Source: Lachnospiraceae bacterium MC2017 (lineage in GTDB: Bacteria > Bacillota > Clostridia > Lachnospirales > Lachnospiraceae). From it: a DNA stretch of 64,000 nt. The stretch lies in the NCBI GenBank assembly GCA_000701625.1, contig JNJK01000008.1, forward strand, positions 144,882 through 208,881, in the 5' to 3' direction. Below are positions 28,866 through 38,430 of the stretch, piece after piece; positions within the stretch are counted from its first letter, which is position 1; the number at the start of each line of letters is the position of its first letter. The notes below the pieces were generated by a model. It made no database searches. It saw only the letters and a list, made by a program, of their open reading frames with translations, and was not told where the DNA came from. Both the position numbers and the translations under genes were made by a program.

Positions 28866-30746
28866 ATGAAATCTTTACGAACAATGTGTAGTGCATTTTT
28901 ATGCACAGTTCTCACAACAGGGCTTTTATGTACTTCTGCCTTTACTAATGTTTCCTATGGTGCAGTTGTCAGGAACACCGTTTTTACCACAACTGCGTCG
29001 ATGTCTTCTGCTCTTGGTACTACGGATAAGACCATGTGGAATCCGTCTTTCCTTACAGAAGTCGAAAATACTTACTGGAGTTTCGCTCCTTCTAACATGC
29101 TCGGAAGTACAGAAATCACTCTCGACATGGCAAAGAATAACTACAGAAATCTCGAAATGCTTCTGGACAACGGCTACACCATGAGCTACTCTACTCTTTC
29201 TTCTTACTGTGATGAGTATCTGGCAAAGAAAAACGGCTCACCGGATGCATTCTATAACATTCTTCATAGCTGTCTCGGAAATCCATATCTCACAGGACGT
29301 CCTGAAGCAACTGTTACAGCGACGACTTATAACGGTCGAGACTATTCTAAAGTTTTTGATGCTGCCTATTATCTGTCAGCTCATCCTGAACTTGTTGCCA
29401 GTATCGGTAATAACCCTGCCGAGCTTTTACGCCATTTTGTTGAAACAGGTATCGCAAAGGGTGAAGTTGGAAATGCTTCCTTTAACGTTGCTACCTACGC
29501 AGCAAGCCTGGATGCTTCCGTATTAAATACGCAGCTTTCTTCTGCATCCTACAAGGCTCTCGGAACCGGTAAACCTGCTCCTACCGGCAAGTACAGCTAT
29601 TCATGGGCTAACTACTATGGTAGATATCTCGGACACTATACAGCAGGTGCACTGACACAAAGTAATACGTCTTCTTCAAAAACAAGTTCTCAGACTGTTG
29701 GTACCGATGACGATATTGATTCCATGATGCTTGACGGTGCTGAAGATAATTCCGCTGCCACTCCAAAGAATGTTGTTGGTACATACTCTGAAACCAGCAG
29801 CAAGAGTGTTTACACAAATGAAACCGTTACATCAACTCAGGCAAATCTCCGACCTCTTGCCGTTATGATGCCAACGGATAAAGCTGCTCAGCCTTCTTAT
29901 GGCATCAGTCAGGCCGATATCCTCTATGAGATCATGGAGGAAGGCGGTATTTCCCGTCAGATGGCTATCATCCCAAACTGGACAGGACTTTCGAGAATAG
30001 GCAATTTAAGAAGCTGCCGACTTTATTATATCTATGCTGCAAAGGAATGGGATCCGATCCTTATCCACTTCGGAGGCGTTGCCTACATGAAGGGCGTAAT
30101 AAATGGTCCTGACATGAACAATATCTCCGGAACTTATGAATATGGTGTAGGCGGAAAAGCTCCGGGTGCCGGACAGTTTTTCAGAAGTAATGACAGAACC
30201 GCACCGCACAATGCTTATATCTCAGCATCAGGTGTGCAGAAGGCCTGCGTGCAGCAGGGTTACTCAACAAACCTTAGAGCAGGCTACTATAATTCAAAGC
30301 ACTTTACTTTTGCTGATGGCGTAAATACTCTTTCAGATGCTCCGGGGGCACAGAGCGCGACAAATATCGACCTCTCTGAAATCTTCCCTTACAGCAAGAG
30401 TAAATTCACCTACAACGCTTCTCAGGGAGTTTATTATAAGAGTATCCACGGTGGTGCTCAGACAGATGCCATTAACGGAAAACAGATTTCCTTTGCTAAT
30501 GTCATCATCCAGAACACAAAGTGGAAGCAGCTTGATAAGAAGGGATATCTCGGATTCACAATGATAGACTCGACAGAAGACGGCTACTACTTCACAAAAG
30601 GAAAATGCATCCACATCACCTGGAAAAAGACAGGTGACTATGCGCCTACCAAGTACTACGACGACGCAGGAAATGAAATAAAACTCAACACCGGTAAAAC
30701 TTATATCGGTATCGCCCAAAAGGGGAAATCGCCTAAATTCAGCTAA
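28866..30746 (+). CDS. Secreted DUF3048 domain protein
   Basis: A 626-residue exported protein. A signal peptide is clear (MKSLRTM, then hydrophobic to about residue 27, with a likely cleavage after a small residue near SYGA). Residues 60-250 contain FDAAYYLSAHPELVASIGNN and similar repeats found in Lachnospiraceae surface proteins. From about residue 325 (ANLRPLAVMMPTDKAAQPSYG) to the end it matches DUF3048 (YerB-like), with GISQADILYEIMEEGGISR and LHFGG-like segments; B. subtilis YerB is a lipoprotein of unknown function. No lipobox is seen here. GGGAGGTCTC precedes the ATG. Confidence 0.85.
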   Translation: MKSLRTMCSAFLCTVLTTGLLCTSAFTNVSYGAVVRNTVFTTTASMSSALGTTDKTMWNPSFLTEVENTYWSFAPSNMLGSTEITLDMAKNNYRNLEMLLDNGYTMSYSTLSSYCDEYLAKKNGSPDAFYNILHSCLGNPYLTGRPEATVTATTYNGRDYSKVFDAAYYLSAHPELVASIGNNPAELLRHFVETGIAKGEVGNASFNVATYAASLDASVLNTQLSSASYKALGTGKPAPTGKYSYSWANYYGRYLGHYTAGALTQSNTSSSKTSSQTVGTDDDIDSMMLDGAEDNSAATPKNVVGTYSETSSKSVYTNETVTSTQANLRPLAVMMPTDKAAQPSYGISQADILYEIMEEGGISRQMAIIPNWTGLSRIGNLRSCRLYYIYAAKEWDPILIHFGGVAYMKGVINGPDMNNISGTYEYGVGGKAPGAGQFFRSNDRTAPHNAYISASGVQKACVQQGYSTNLRAGYYNSKHFTFADGVNTLSDAPGAQSATNIDLSEIFPYSKSKFTYNASQGVYYKSIHGGAQTDAINGKQISFANVIIQNTKWKQLDKKGYLGFTMIDSTEDGYYFTKGKCIHITWKKTGDYAPTKYYDDAGNEIKLNTGKTYIGIAQKGKSPKFS

Positions 30747-30786
30747 ACCCAAAGGATTCCGGCTTTAATTGAATAAAGACAAATAT

Positions 30787-30823
30787 AATTAAGACGGTTC
30801 ATCAAATGAGAACCGTCTTAATT
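30787..30823. terminator. Bidirectional terminator between DUF3048 gene and lysA
   Basis: AATTAAGACGGTTC pairs with GAACCGTCTTAATT around a nine-base loop, between two converging genes. Confidence 0.85.
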
Positions 30824-30844
30824 ACTATATATCAGTATTGATCG

Positions 30845-32140
30845 TCAGATAAAGTCCGGTACAACGTTGTTCTGGATGATCTGCTCAGGAGTCTGTGGCT
30901 TTACGAGCCAGTCACTCTTTCCATCCTTTACAAGGACAACACCCGGGATCGGATTATTATTGTAGTTTGATGCCATTGAGTAGCCGTAAGCACCGGTAGA
31001 GAAAGTGGCGAGAATATCGCCTGCTTCTACACCTGCAGGAATCTTAAAGTCAGTTAAGATAATGTCACCTGACTCGCAGCATTTACCACATACGGTAACT
31101 GTCTCAGTTGCCTCTTCGTCAGCCTTATTAGCGATAATTGCATCGTATTCAGCCTGATACAGGGCTACGCGGATATTGTCGCCCATTCCGCCGTCGATAG
31201 AGACATACTTGCGTAATCCAGGGATGTCTTTTATCTGACCTACAGTATAGAGGGTAATTCCTGCCTCAGCTACGATACTGCGCCCGGGTTCAATAACTGC
31301 TGCGGGGCGTTCGATGCCGATCTCTGCGGAACGCTTTTCAAGCTCATCCATAAGCGGGTCAAGAAAGAAGCTGTAGGGCTTACGTACTTCGTCTGTGTAC
31401 TTTACACCATAACCTCCGCCGAAATTAACCTCACGGATTGCAACACCAAATTTTTCCTTGATCTTTGCTGCGTGATCCATTACCACGTCAAGAGCCTTGA
31501 TGAATGCATCGTTCTCAAAAAGCTGTGAACCGATATGCATGTGGAGACCAAGGAACTCGATCCATGTAGAATCAATAGCCTGTTTAACAACCGGAAGGAA
31601 AATATCGTCATCAAGAGGGATTCCAAACTTGGAATCCTTTTTTCCTGTTACAATGTAGTCGTGGGTGCTTGCTGCCACACCAGGGGTGATACGGATTATC
31701 ACATTAACTTTTTTCTGATATTTTTCGGCAGCAGCCTCTATGAGAGGAAGCTCCTGGAGTCCGTCCACGATAAAACGTCCAACGCCATAACGAACAGCTT
31801 CATCGATCTCAGCGGGTAGCTTGTTGTTTCCGTTAAACTCAATTCTCTCAGCGGGGAAGCCTGCTTTTTCAGCAGCAATAAGTTCGCCTAGAGAAACGAT
31901 ATCTATGCTGATGCCGTTCTTATCACAGATCTTATACATACCGACGGTACAAAATGCCTTTGATGCATAAGCTACACGGGTATTGGGGTACTTGTCTGTG
32001 AAATCCCGTTTCAGCTCATTAAAACGGCTTTCGATATCGGTCTGAGACATGACATAGATAGGTGTGCCGTATTTCCTGGCGAGTTCTACCGTATCACATC
32101 CGTCAAAAAAGAGTCTTCCGTTTTTAATTTCTCTGATCAT
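30845..32140 (-). CDS. lysA: Diaminopimelate decarboxylase
   Basis: A 431-residue fold-III PLP enzyme that makes lysine from meso-diaminopimelate. The PLP lysine lies in VAYASKAFC, the glycine loop in EVNFGGGYGV, EPGRSIVAEAG binds phosphate, and CGKCCESGDI with a later GAYGYSMASNYN form the dimer active site. GGAGGTTAAAA precedes the ATG. No lysine riboswitch is recognisable upstream. Confidence 0.95.
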   Translation of the reverse strand: MIREIKNGRLFFDGCDTVELARKYGTPIYVMSQTDIESRFNELKRDFTDKYPNTRVAYASKAFCTVGMYKICDKNGISIDIVSLGELIAAEKAGFPAERIEFNGNNKLPAEIDEAVRYGVGRFIVDGLQELPLIEAAAEKYQKKVNVIIRITPGVAASTHDYIVTGKKDSKFGIPLDDDIFLPVVKQAIDSTWIEFLGLHMHIGSQLFENDAFIKALDVVMDHAAKIKEKFGVAIREVNFGGGYGVKYTDEVRKPYSFFLDPLMDELEKRSAEIGIERPAAVIEPGRSIVAEAGITLYTVGQIKDIPGLRKYVSIDGGMGDNIRVALYQAEYDAIIANKADEEATETVTVCGKCCESGDIILTDFKIPAGVEAGDILATFSTGAYGYSMASNYNNNPIPGVVLVKDGKSDWLVKPQTPEQIIQNNVVPDFI

Positions 32141-32487
32141 TTTTAACCTCCGGAATAATAAAAAAGACGAAATAATTTATCGTATTAAAGCGTTAAATTT
32201 GTTATCAAATGGTAACACATTTAATAAAAAATGAAAACAATTTTTTGAAAAATGTAGATTTTTAATTAGAAACAATATTTTAATCTTGTAGTGATCAGGT
32301 GTTATGGGATAAACTAAGCTGTGTATTAAATCGCGTACAAATAAGCAAAAAGATGACAGGAAGAGCATGCAGCTTCCACGCTCGCGCGGTGAGTCCGCCA
32401 AAGTCGGATTCTTTATTCTATGGAAGACGCGAAAAAAGACCCGTAAACAAAGGGGAACAGCATATTAATAAAGGAGATATCAGGTAA
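32141..32487 (+). promoter_or_regulatory. Intergenic region with structured leader of the amidase gene
   Basis: 32141-32290 is AT-rich with no clear element beyond the lysA ribosome binding site. At 32358-32436 GGAAG can pair with the nearby CTTCC, or that CTTCCA can pair with TGGAAG further on; the two foldings exclude each other. A TCCG...CGGA hairpin lies between. This switch-like design is suggestive only; I could not match it to a known riboswitch. Confidence 0.35.
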
Positions 32488-33369
32488 ATGATGAAGTTTG
32501 TAAAGGCCTTTTTGGCCACAGTAGCATTAGGCGTATTTAGTATGGGAGTTTCTGCTCAGGCAGCGACTGTTGTGATTGATCCGGGACACGGTGGAGCAGG
32601 ACTTGAGGGTGTCGGAGCAGTTTATGCACCTTATATAGAAAAGGCACTTACAATGGATGTGGCTACAAAGCTCTGTGATGAGCTTAATGCGTCCGGTATT
32701 TCAACATCCATGACACGTACTACAGATACAGCACTTTCTCTTGCAGACAGAGCTGCGAAAGCAAAGAGTGAGGGCGCAAAGCTCTTAGTCAGCATTCACT
32801 TTAATGCATCAGGCCCGCACGATAAGTCAGGTACAGAAGTATGGTCTTCCATGGCAGGAAATCACTATAAAGTAGGTTCAGAGTGCGGAAATCAGATTCT
32901 TGCAAATATCTCAGCACTTGGCCTTTCCAATAAGGGAGTAAAGGTCAGAGGTGGTTCAAGAGGCGATTACTACGGAGTTATCCGCTATGGTGTAGCACAG
33001 GGTATCCCTACGATCATCGTAGAGCACTGCTTCATAGATAACGCTTACGACAGATCGATCCTTGAAAGTAAGGGAACGGCAGCATTCGCTCATGCAGATG
33101 CAGTAGGTATCTCAACATTCCTTGGAAGCGCAACGGGTCAGGCTCTTGTAAATGGAACACTTGATGTATCACCTGCAACAGCAGTAGCAGCAGTTCCTAC
33201 AACGACCAGCGTAGCATCAGCAAGTCTCCAGGCAAACTTCTCAGCATCTGACTGGCAGTGGCTCTTAAGTCAGTGGGCATACACAGGAAATGCAGAGGCA
33301 ATGATCAGCCAGGTACCGTTAGCTGATCTCCAGAGTCTTGTAAACGAACATAATAAAGGTAATATCTGA
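32488..33369 (+). CDS. Secreted N-acetylmuramoyl-L-alanine amidase
   Basis: A 293-residue amidase_3 enzyme that cuts the lactyl-peptide bond of peptidoglycan. A signal peptide (MMKFVKAFLATVALGVFSMG, cleavage near AQA) leads to the catalytic domain with zinc ligands in VVIDPGHGG, the glutamate in EKALTMDVA, VSIHFNAS, and the catalytic glutamate in VEHCFIDN. A short C-terminal tail of about 60 residues (SASDWQWLLSQWAY) has no known domain. Two adjacent ATGs are possible starts. Confidence 0.93.
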   Translation: MMKFVKAFLATVALGVFSMGVSAQAATVVIDPGHGGAGLEGVGAVYAPYIEKALTMDVATKLCDELNASGISTSMTRTTDTALSLADRAAKAKSEGAKLLVSIHFNASGPHDKSGTEVWSSMAGNHYKVGSECGNQILANISALGLSNKGVKVRGGSRGDYYGVIRYGVAQGIPTIIVEHCFIDNAYDRSILESKGTAAFAHADAVGISTFLGSATGQALVNGTLDVSPATAVAAVPTTTSVASASLQANFSASDWQWLLSQWAYTGNAEAMISQVPLADLQSLVNEHNKGNI

Positions 33370-33394
33370 TAAAGATCATAATTGTTTTTTGTTC

Positions 33395-33429
33395 GAGTCC
33401 GTCCTGATAAAACAGGGCGGACTCATTTT
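33395..33429 (+). terminator. Intrinsic terminator after the amidase
   Basis: GAGTCCGTCCTG pairs with CAGGGCGGACTC around ATAAAA and is followed by ATTTT. Confidence 0.85.
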
Positions 33430-33491
33430 GATAGTATCATGATATTGGCGTTAAAAACCTGTTAATATCGTTCAACAATTATTGTCTTTGA

Positions 33492-33821
33492 TTATTTCAT
33501 GAGCTTCTGCAACACCGTTACAAGTTCATCTATCGATTCATCTTTTCCCGCACGTATATCTGTTGCCACACAGGTTCTTATGTGCTCTGCAAGAAGGCAC
33601 TTATTAAAACTGTTTAATGCCGCATTTACTGCAGATACCTGAATCAGAATATCCGGACAGTATGCGTCATTTTCCAGCATATTTTCGATGCCACGTATCT
33701 GTCCTTCGATTCGTTTCAGCCGGTTCATCATTTTCTTTATTTCCTGCTCAGACCGCTCTTTTTTTCTGTTAGAGCAGTGCTCACAGTGCATTTCTTCAGC
33801 CATTTCCATCTTCTCTTCCAT
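33492..33821 (-). CDS. CsoR/FrmR-family metal-sensing repressor
   Basis: A 109-residue all-helical DUF156 regulator. The core reads MMNRLKRIEGQIRGIENMLE, then DAYCPDIL and later EHIRTCV, giving the C...H-x3-C ligand set of copper sensors of CsoR type. An N-terminal extension MHCEHCS adds a cysteine/histidine pair that may bind metal. TAGGAGAAATT precedes the ATG. It follows a heavy-metal-associated gene on the same strand, which suggests copper control of that small operon. Confidence 0.9.
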   Translation of the reverse strand: MEEKMEMAEEMHCEHCSNRKKERSEQEIKKMMNRLKRIEGQIRGIENMLENDAYCPDILIQVSAVNAALNSFNKCLLAEHIRTCVATDIRAGKDESIDELVTVLQKLMK

Positions 33822-33852
33822 AATTTCTCCTATAGCACAAATTTACGTAGTT

Positions 33853-33906
33853 ACATGATAACACGAATTGCTCTGTCACCAATGTAGCTCACGCAATTCT
33901 ATCATT
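33853..33906. repeat. Short imperfect palindrome
   Basis: ATGATAACACGAATTGC pairs imperfectly with GCAATTCTATCAT across a short middle. TGATAACACGAATTGCT is shared with 5173-5189, so it is a dispersed small repeat; it sits between the regulator start and the HMA gene stop and may attenuate transcription. Confidence 0.45.
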
Positions 33907-34252
33907 ATAAAAGCGTATACCCTGCGTCCTCAATTACCTTGCGAAATTCCTCCCGGGATATCTCGCGGCTCATACGGATCACAGCCTCTGATCTCTTTAG
34001 ATTAACTTTTGCAGCCGCACCGTCTATCTTATTTAACGCATTCTGAACACGTACTCTGCAATTATCACAGTGCATACCCTCTATCTTAAGAACCTCTTTT
34101 CCTATTTCAGGCTTGTCGAGTTTCTTTTTATCCTCAATGATACCACTGCCTCCGCCGCAGCAGCCTCCTTCGCCCTTCATATGCTTTATCGCCTCACGCG
34201 CCGCAAAGATCACTATCAGCGCAATGATAACTACAATAATTATGTTAGCCAT
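33905..34252 (-). CDS. Membrane-anchored heavy-metal-associated (HMA) protein
   Basis: A 115-residue protein. Residues 3-17 form one membrane span (IIIVVIIALIVIFAA), followed by GGCCGGG, together like the FeoB-associated cysteine-rich family. Residues 52-115 are an HMA domain with the metal site GMHCDNC and the ferredoxin-like pattern to the end. HMA domains carry Cu+ or similar ions. GGAGG precedes the ATG. The next gene is a CsoR-type regulator, so a copper-handling role is likely but unproven. Confidence 0.88.
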   Translation of the reverse strand: MANIIIVVIIALIVIFAAREAIKHMKGEGGCCGGGSGIIEDKKKLDKPEIGKEVLKIEGMHCDNCRVRVQNALNKIDGAAAKVNLKRSEAVIRMSREISREEFRKVIEDAGYTLL

Positions 34253-34264
34253 TTGTCAGCCTCC

Positions 34265-34411
34265 TCAATCCTGAAAATCTTTATTTTCTTTATTTTTTTT
34301 GAAAAAATTTATGACCAGCTTTTTTAATTCCATCACTCCGATAAATGCAAAATATATCAAAAGAAATACTGCAACTACCAGAAGAAACATCCTGATATCT
34401 CCGTTTCCCAT
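34265..34411 (-). CDS. Small membrane protein (48 aa)
   Basis: A frame of 48 codons starts MGNGDIRM and has one strong membrane span (FLLVVAVFLLIYFAFIGVM) followed by a basic tail rich in Lys and Asn. AAAGGACAAATA precedes the ATG. It ends 12 bases ahead of the HMA gene on the same strand, so it is probably the first gene of the metal operon. The family is unknown to me; FeoB-associated or transporter-accessory small proteins look similar. Confidence 0.6.
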   Translation of the reverse strand: MGNGDIRMFLLVVAVFLLIYFAFIGVMELKKLVINFFKKNKENKDFQD

Positions 34412-34589
34412 TATTTGTCCTTTCTCGTCACAATTAGACGACGCAAATCTTATCTGCGCTCATAATATACCCCCTCACGGTATGTGTCAACATTTATTTT
34501 ACCCCTGCCAGGTATATCACAACAACGTGCTCTGATTTCCCAAAAAATTATGAATTATTTATTAAACAATCAATTTTCCTCTTCCATTA

Positions 34590-34727
34590 TTGTCAAAAAT
34601 GAAGCATAATTATACTGCACATAAATGGGCTACAGGTTTAGGGTTGCCAGGGAGCTCGTGCAGAAGTATAAATATATCGTGTCTGTTGCGGTGTTGAACA
34701 GATACACAATTATCATTAATTGGGGAG
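34590..34727 (+). promoter_or_regulatory. Promoter-like region and leader of a small gene
   Basis: TTGTCA (34590-34595), about 15 bases, TATACT could be a weak promoter. The leader contains GTGTCTGTT pairing with AACAG-A-TACAC. Bases 34412-34589 show no gene. Confidence 0.35.
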
Positions 34728-34736
34728 ATGATAAAC

Positions 34737-34925
34737 ATGACTAAGAATCTGATCGATTTTCAGACTCATAAGTCATCAGAGGGATTCACAGATGTGATAA
34801 GCATGATAAAGAGTTTTGGTTTCACTGCTCATCACTACCACAAAAACGAGACTGGTCGCTACGGCGCCGATAAGAGTCCTAAAAAACTGATGACGTCGAA
34901 AAATCAAAAAAGAAGGCTTGCATAA
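34737..34925 (+). CDS. Small basic hypothetical protein (62 aa)
   Basis: Starting at the ATG preceded by GGGGAGATGATAAAC, the product begins MTKNLIDFQTHKSS and ends KNQKRRLA, 62 residues, very basic, His-rich in the middle (TAHHYHKN). An upstream ATG at 34728 is less likely. A terminator follows directly, which supports a real gene. I do not recognise the family. Confidence 0.6.
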   Translation: MTKNLIDFQTHKSSEGFTDVISMIKSFGFTAHHYHKNETGRYGADKSPKKLMTSKNQKRRLA

Positions 34926-34943
34926 TTAAATACAAGCCTATCA

Positions 34944-34975
34944 AGGACTGCCGCTTAACTGCGGCAGTTTTTCTT
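34944..34975 (+). terminator. Intrinsic terminator after the small basic gene
   Basis: ACTGCCGC pairs with GCGGCAGT around TTAACT and is followed by TTTTTCTTAATTTTT. Confidence 0.88.
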
Positions 34976-34984
34976 AATTTTTAT

Positions 34985-35328
34985 GATGTCAGGGTCAAAA
35001 GGTCAAAATCCGATTGTGCTTGCACAAAGAGGATTGAGACCTTGGGACCCGCAAAACACGAGCAAGTAGCGTTATTACGCGGAATGCGAGTGTTTTAGGA
35101 TTGCGGGAATTGCGTAGCAATGAAGCAATCCGTGTTATTGTTCAGACGCAACCGGAGCACTACGCTGCGTAGGTTGCGACCAAGAAAGATGAAAAACCAT
35201 TGGATTTTGCCCATCGCCGAAGGCGATTTAATTGGCAAAATCCGTTACGTGAGCGAGCTGGAAGCGAGTGAACAGTAACCAATCCGTGACATCAGTAAGG
35301 GGCAAAATTTACTTTTGACCCTTACATC
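34985..35328. mobile_element. MITE family B, copy 1, interrupted by a family A element
   Basis: The ends GATGTCAGGGTCAAAA and TTTTGACCCTTACATC are inverted repeats with one mismatch. Flanking octamers ATTTTTAT (34977-34984) and ATTTTTAC (35329-35336) agree in seven of eight. Removing the 146-bp A element and one 8-bp duplication leaves 190 bp, the exact length of the intact copy at 56338. No coding capacity. Confidence 0.88.
35126..35287. mobile_element. MITE family A, copy 2, nested in family B
   Basis: The element is 35134-35279 (146 bp), ends GTTATTGTTCA and TGAACAGTAAC. The octamer CAATCCGT occurs at 35126-35133 and 35280-35287, while the uninterrupted B copy at 56338 has it once. This shows insertion with an 8-bp target duplication. 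Orientation is opposite to copies 1 and 3. Confidence 0.93.
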
Positions 35329-35332
35329 ATTT

Positions 35333-36664
<1,332 letters not shown>

Positions 36665-36676
36665 CTAACCCAATTC

Positions 36677-36705
36677 ATTTTATTATGACGCATATTTACT
36701 GTCAA
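36677..36705 (-). promoter_or_regulatory. Strong promoter for eno
   Basis: Minus strand TTGACA (36705-36700), a 17-base spacer and TAAAAT (36682-36677), about 40 bases ahead of the start codon. Confidence 0.85.
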
Positions 36706-36767
36706 CATCGCGACTGCGATTTTGAGCTTAATGAAAAAAGCTGTCAATATTTATTCAGAAACAGAAA

Positions 36768-36806
36768 AAGCCCACGATCACCTTTTACGATGACCATGGA
36801 CTTAGT
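36768..36806 (-). terminator. Intrinsic terminator after the purine permease
   Basis: Minus strand AAGTCCATGGTCATC pairs with GGTGATCGTGGGCTT with a few wobble or mismatched positions and is followed by TTTTT. Confidence 0.75.
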
Positions 36807-36835
36807 TTTCTGTTTAGATTATCAATTGAATTACA

Positions 36836-38221
36836 TTACTGGAAGTTTGTTACCAGTGCTGCGATCCTGAGTGCAAAGAGTACAAATACAACCCACATTA
36901 TCGGGCTTACGTCCTTTGCCTTACCTTCAAATACCTTGATCACAACCCAGAAAAGGATTGCAAACATGATACCTGTTGCGATGGAATAGCAAAGCGGCAT
37001 CATGAGCATTGCGAGATATGCACCTACTGTATCGGCGATATCACCCTCAAAGTCGATCTGCTTTGCGCTGGATACCATCAGCATACCAACGTACATAAGA
37101 GCCGGAGCTGTGGCAAATCCAGGGATAGCAAGGAAAATCGGTGAAAGCACGATAGATACCAGGAACATGATACCTGTAACACATGCTGTAAGACCGGTTC
37201 TTCCTCCTGCTGCTACACCTGCAGAGGACTCTACAAAGGAAGTAATCGTAGATGTACCAAGGCATGCACCTGCAACTGTTCCTATTGCATCAGAGAGAAG
37301 AACCTTTCCTACTCTCGGAAGCTTGCCTTCTTTATCAAGAAGTCCTGCCTTATCAGCGACAGCCACTACTGTTCCTACAGTGTCAAAAAGGTCAACATAG
37401 AGGAATGAGAATACGATTGCGATAAACTGTACAAAATGTCCGGGTGCGAGCGCCCATGCAAAATTGAACTTAAATGCTGTATTTGCAAGACCTGCCACCT
37501 GAAGACCTGCTGAAAAATCAGGCATAAGGCTGTAAACACCTGCGTCAGGATTAACTACATACCATCCGGTCTTCTCAGCAAAGATACCAAGTACCCATGT
37601 AACGATGATGCCGATAAGAACAGCACCCTTAACATTTTTCTTTGCAAGAACAACAATAAGCGCAAATCCAATGAGTGCCAGTGCAACTTCCGGTCTTGCG
37701 AAACTGCCGAGACCGATAGTCGTGGAACCGTCATCACCGTGTGTGAATGTCACGATTCCAGCGCCCTGAAGCGCAATATATGCAACAAAAAGACCGATAC
37801 CTGCAGAAATACCGTTCTTAAGATTCTGAGGTATACCATTTACCATTGCCTCACGGACTTTGAAAACAGAAAGGATCAGGAAAATGATACCTTCACAAAG
37901 AACCGCCGTAAGAGCGATAGTAAACGGATCAGCTTCTCCTGCAAGCTCACCTAAACAAACCGTGTAGGCAAAATAAGCGTTAAGTCCCAGACCTGCTGAA
38001 AGAGCGATCGGGTAATTTGCAAGGAAAGCCATTACAAAGGTAGCAAGCGCAGAAGCAAGAGCTGTTGCCATGAATACGCCGCCGCGGTCCATAACAGAAC
38101 CAAGAATGTTGGGGTTTACGGCCAGAATATAGGCCATTGTCAGAAAGGTTGTGAGACCGGCGATAACTTCGCGTCTTACATCAGTGCCGTTCTCCTGAAG
38201 TTTAAAACATTTCTCCAGCAT
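36836..38221 (-). CDS. NCS2-family purine permease (AzgA/PbuG-like)
   Basis: A 461-residue AzgA-type transporter with about 12 or more spans. GLTTFLTMAYILAVNPNILG, the SAGLGLNAYFAYTV motif and STITSFVESSAGVAAGGRTG, which holds the substrate-site glutamate, are typical of adenine/guanine/hypoxanthine carriers. The ATG at 38221 is favoured over a TTG one codon earlier because AGGAGAATTTTTG lies in front. A good promoter and a long folded leader precede it. Confidence 0.9.
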   Translation of the reverse strand: MLEKCFKLQENGTDVRREVIAGLTTFLTMAYILAVNPNILGSVMDRGGVFMATALASALATFVMAFLANYPIALSAGLGLNAYFAYTVCLGELAGEADPFTIALTAVLCEGIIFLILSVFKVREAMVNGIPQNLKNGISAGIGLFVAYIALQGAGIVTFTHGDDGSTTIGLGSFARPEVALALIGFALIVVLAKKNVKGAVLIGIIVTWVLGIFAEKTGWYVVNPDAGVYSLMPDFSAGLQVAGLANTAFKFNFAWALAPGHFVQFIAIVFSFLYVDLFDTVGTVVAVADKAGLLDKEGKLPRVGKVLLSDAIGTVAGACLGTSTITSFVESSAGVAAGGRTGLTACVTGIMFLVSIVLSPIFLAIPGFATAPALMYVGMLMVSSAKQIDFEGDIADTVGAYLAMLMMPLCYSIATGIMFAILFWVVIKVFEGKAKDVSPIMWVVFVLFALRIAALVTNFQ

Positions 38222-38229
38222 CAAAAATT

Positions 38230-38372
38230 CTCCTATCCGGAACGTCTCCCGGCTTGGCGAAAGCTCTCCTGCCTTACGCTCAACGCCTTAGGCGGCCTGA
38301 GGCCGCCTGTTATCTGCGGCGTTCCTGCACAGATAACATACCCACTTGCATCATTTATGACACAATACATCA
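38230..38372 (-). promoter_or_regulatory. Structured 5' leader of the purine permease
   Basis: On the minus strand GTTATCTG pairs with CAGATAAC, GGCGGCC with GGCCGCC around TCA, and the loop of the first hairpin holds GGAACGCC, whose AACGCC can pair with GGCGTT downstream (pseudoknot) or GGAACG with CGTTCC near the ribosome binding site. It does not match the purine riboswitch consensus as I know it. A sensory function is inference. Confidence 0.5.
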
Positions 38373-38374
38373 AC

Positions 38375-38403
38375 ATTATGTAGATACGTTATCAGTGTGT
38401 CAA
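38375..38403 (-). promoter_or_regulatory. Promoter for the purine permease
   Basis: Minus strand TTGACA (38403-38398), 17 bases, CATAAT (38380-38375). It implies a leader of about 145 bases. Confidence 0.8.
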
Positions 38404-38430
38404 GGAAAAAACTTAATGAATTTTTAAGAA

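Noticed and set aside
30845..32487. Lysine riboswitch upstream of lysA
   Set aside because: The region is AT-rich and lacks the L-box conserved segments.
38230..38372. Classical purine riboswitch ahead of the purine permease
   Set aside because: The three-way junction with conserved loop-loop bases and a TATA-type P1 is not present.
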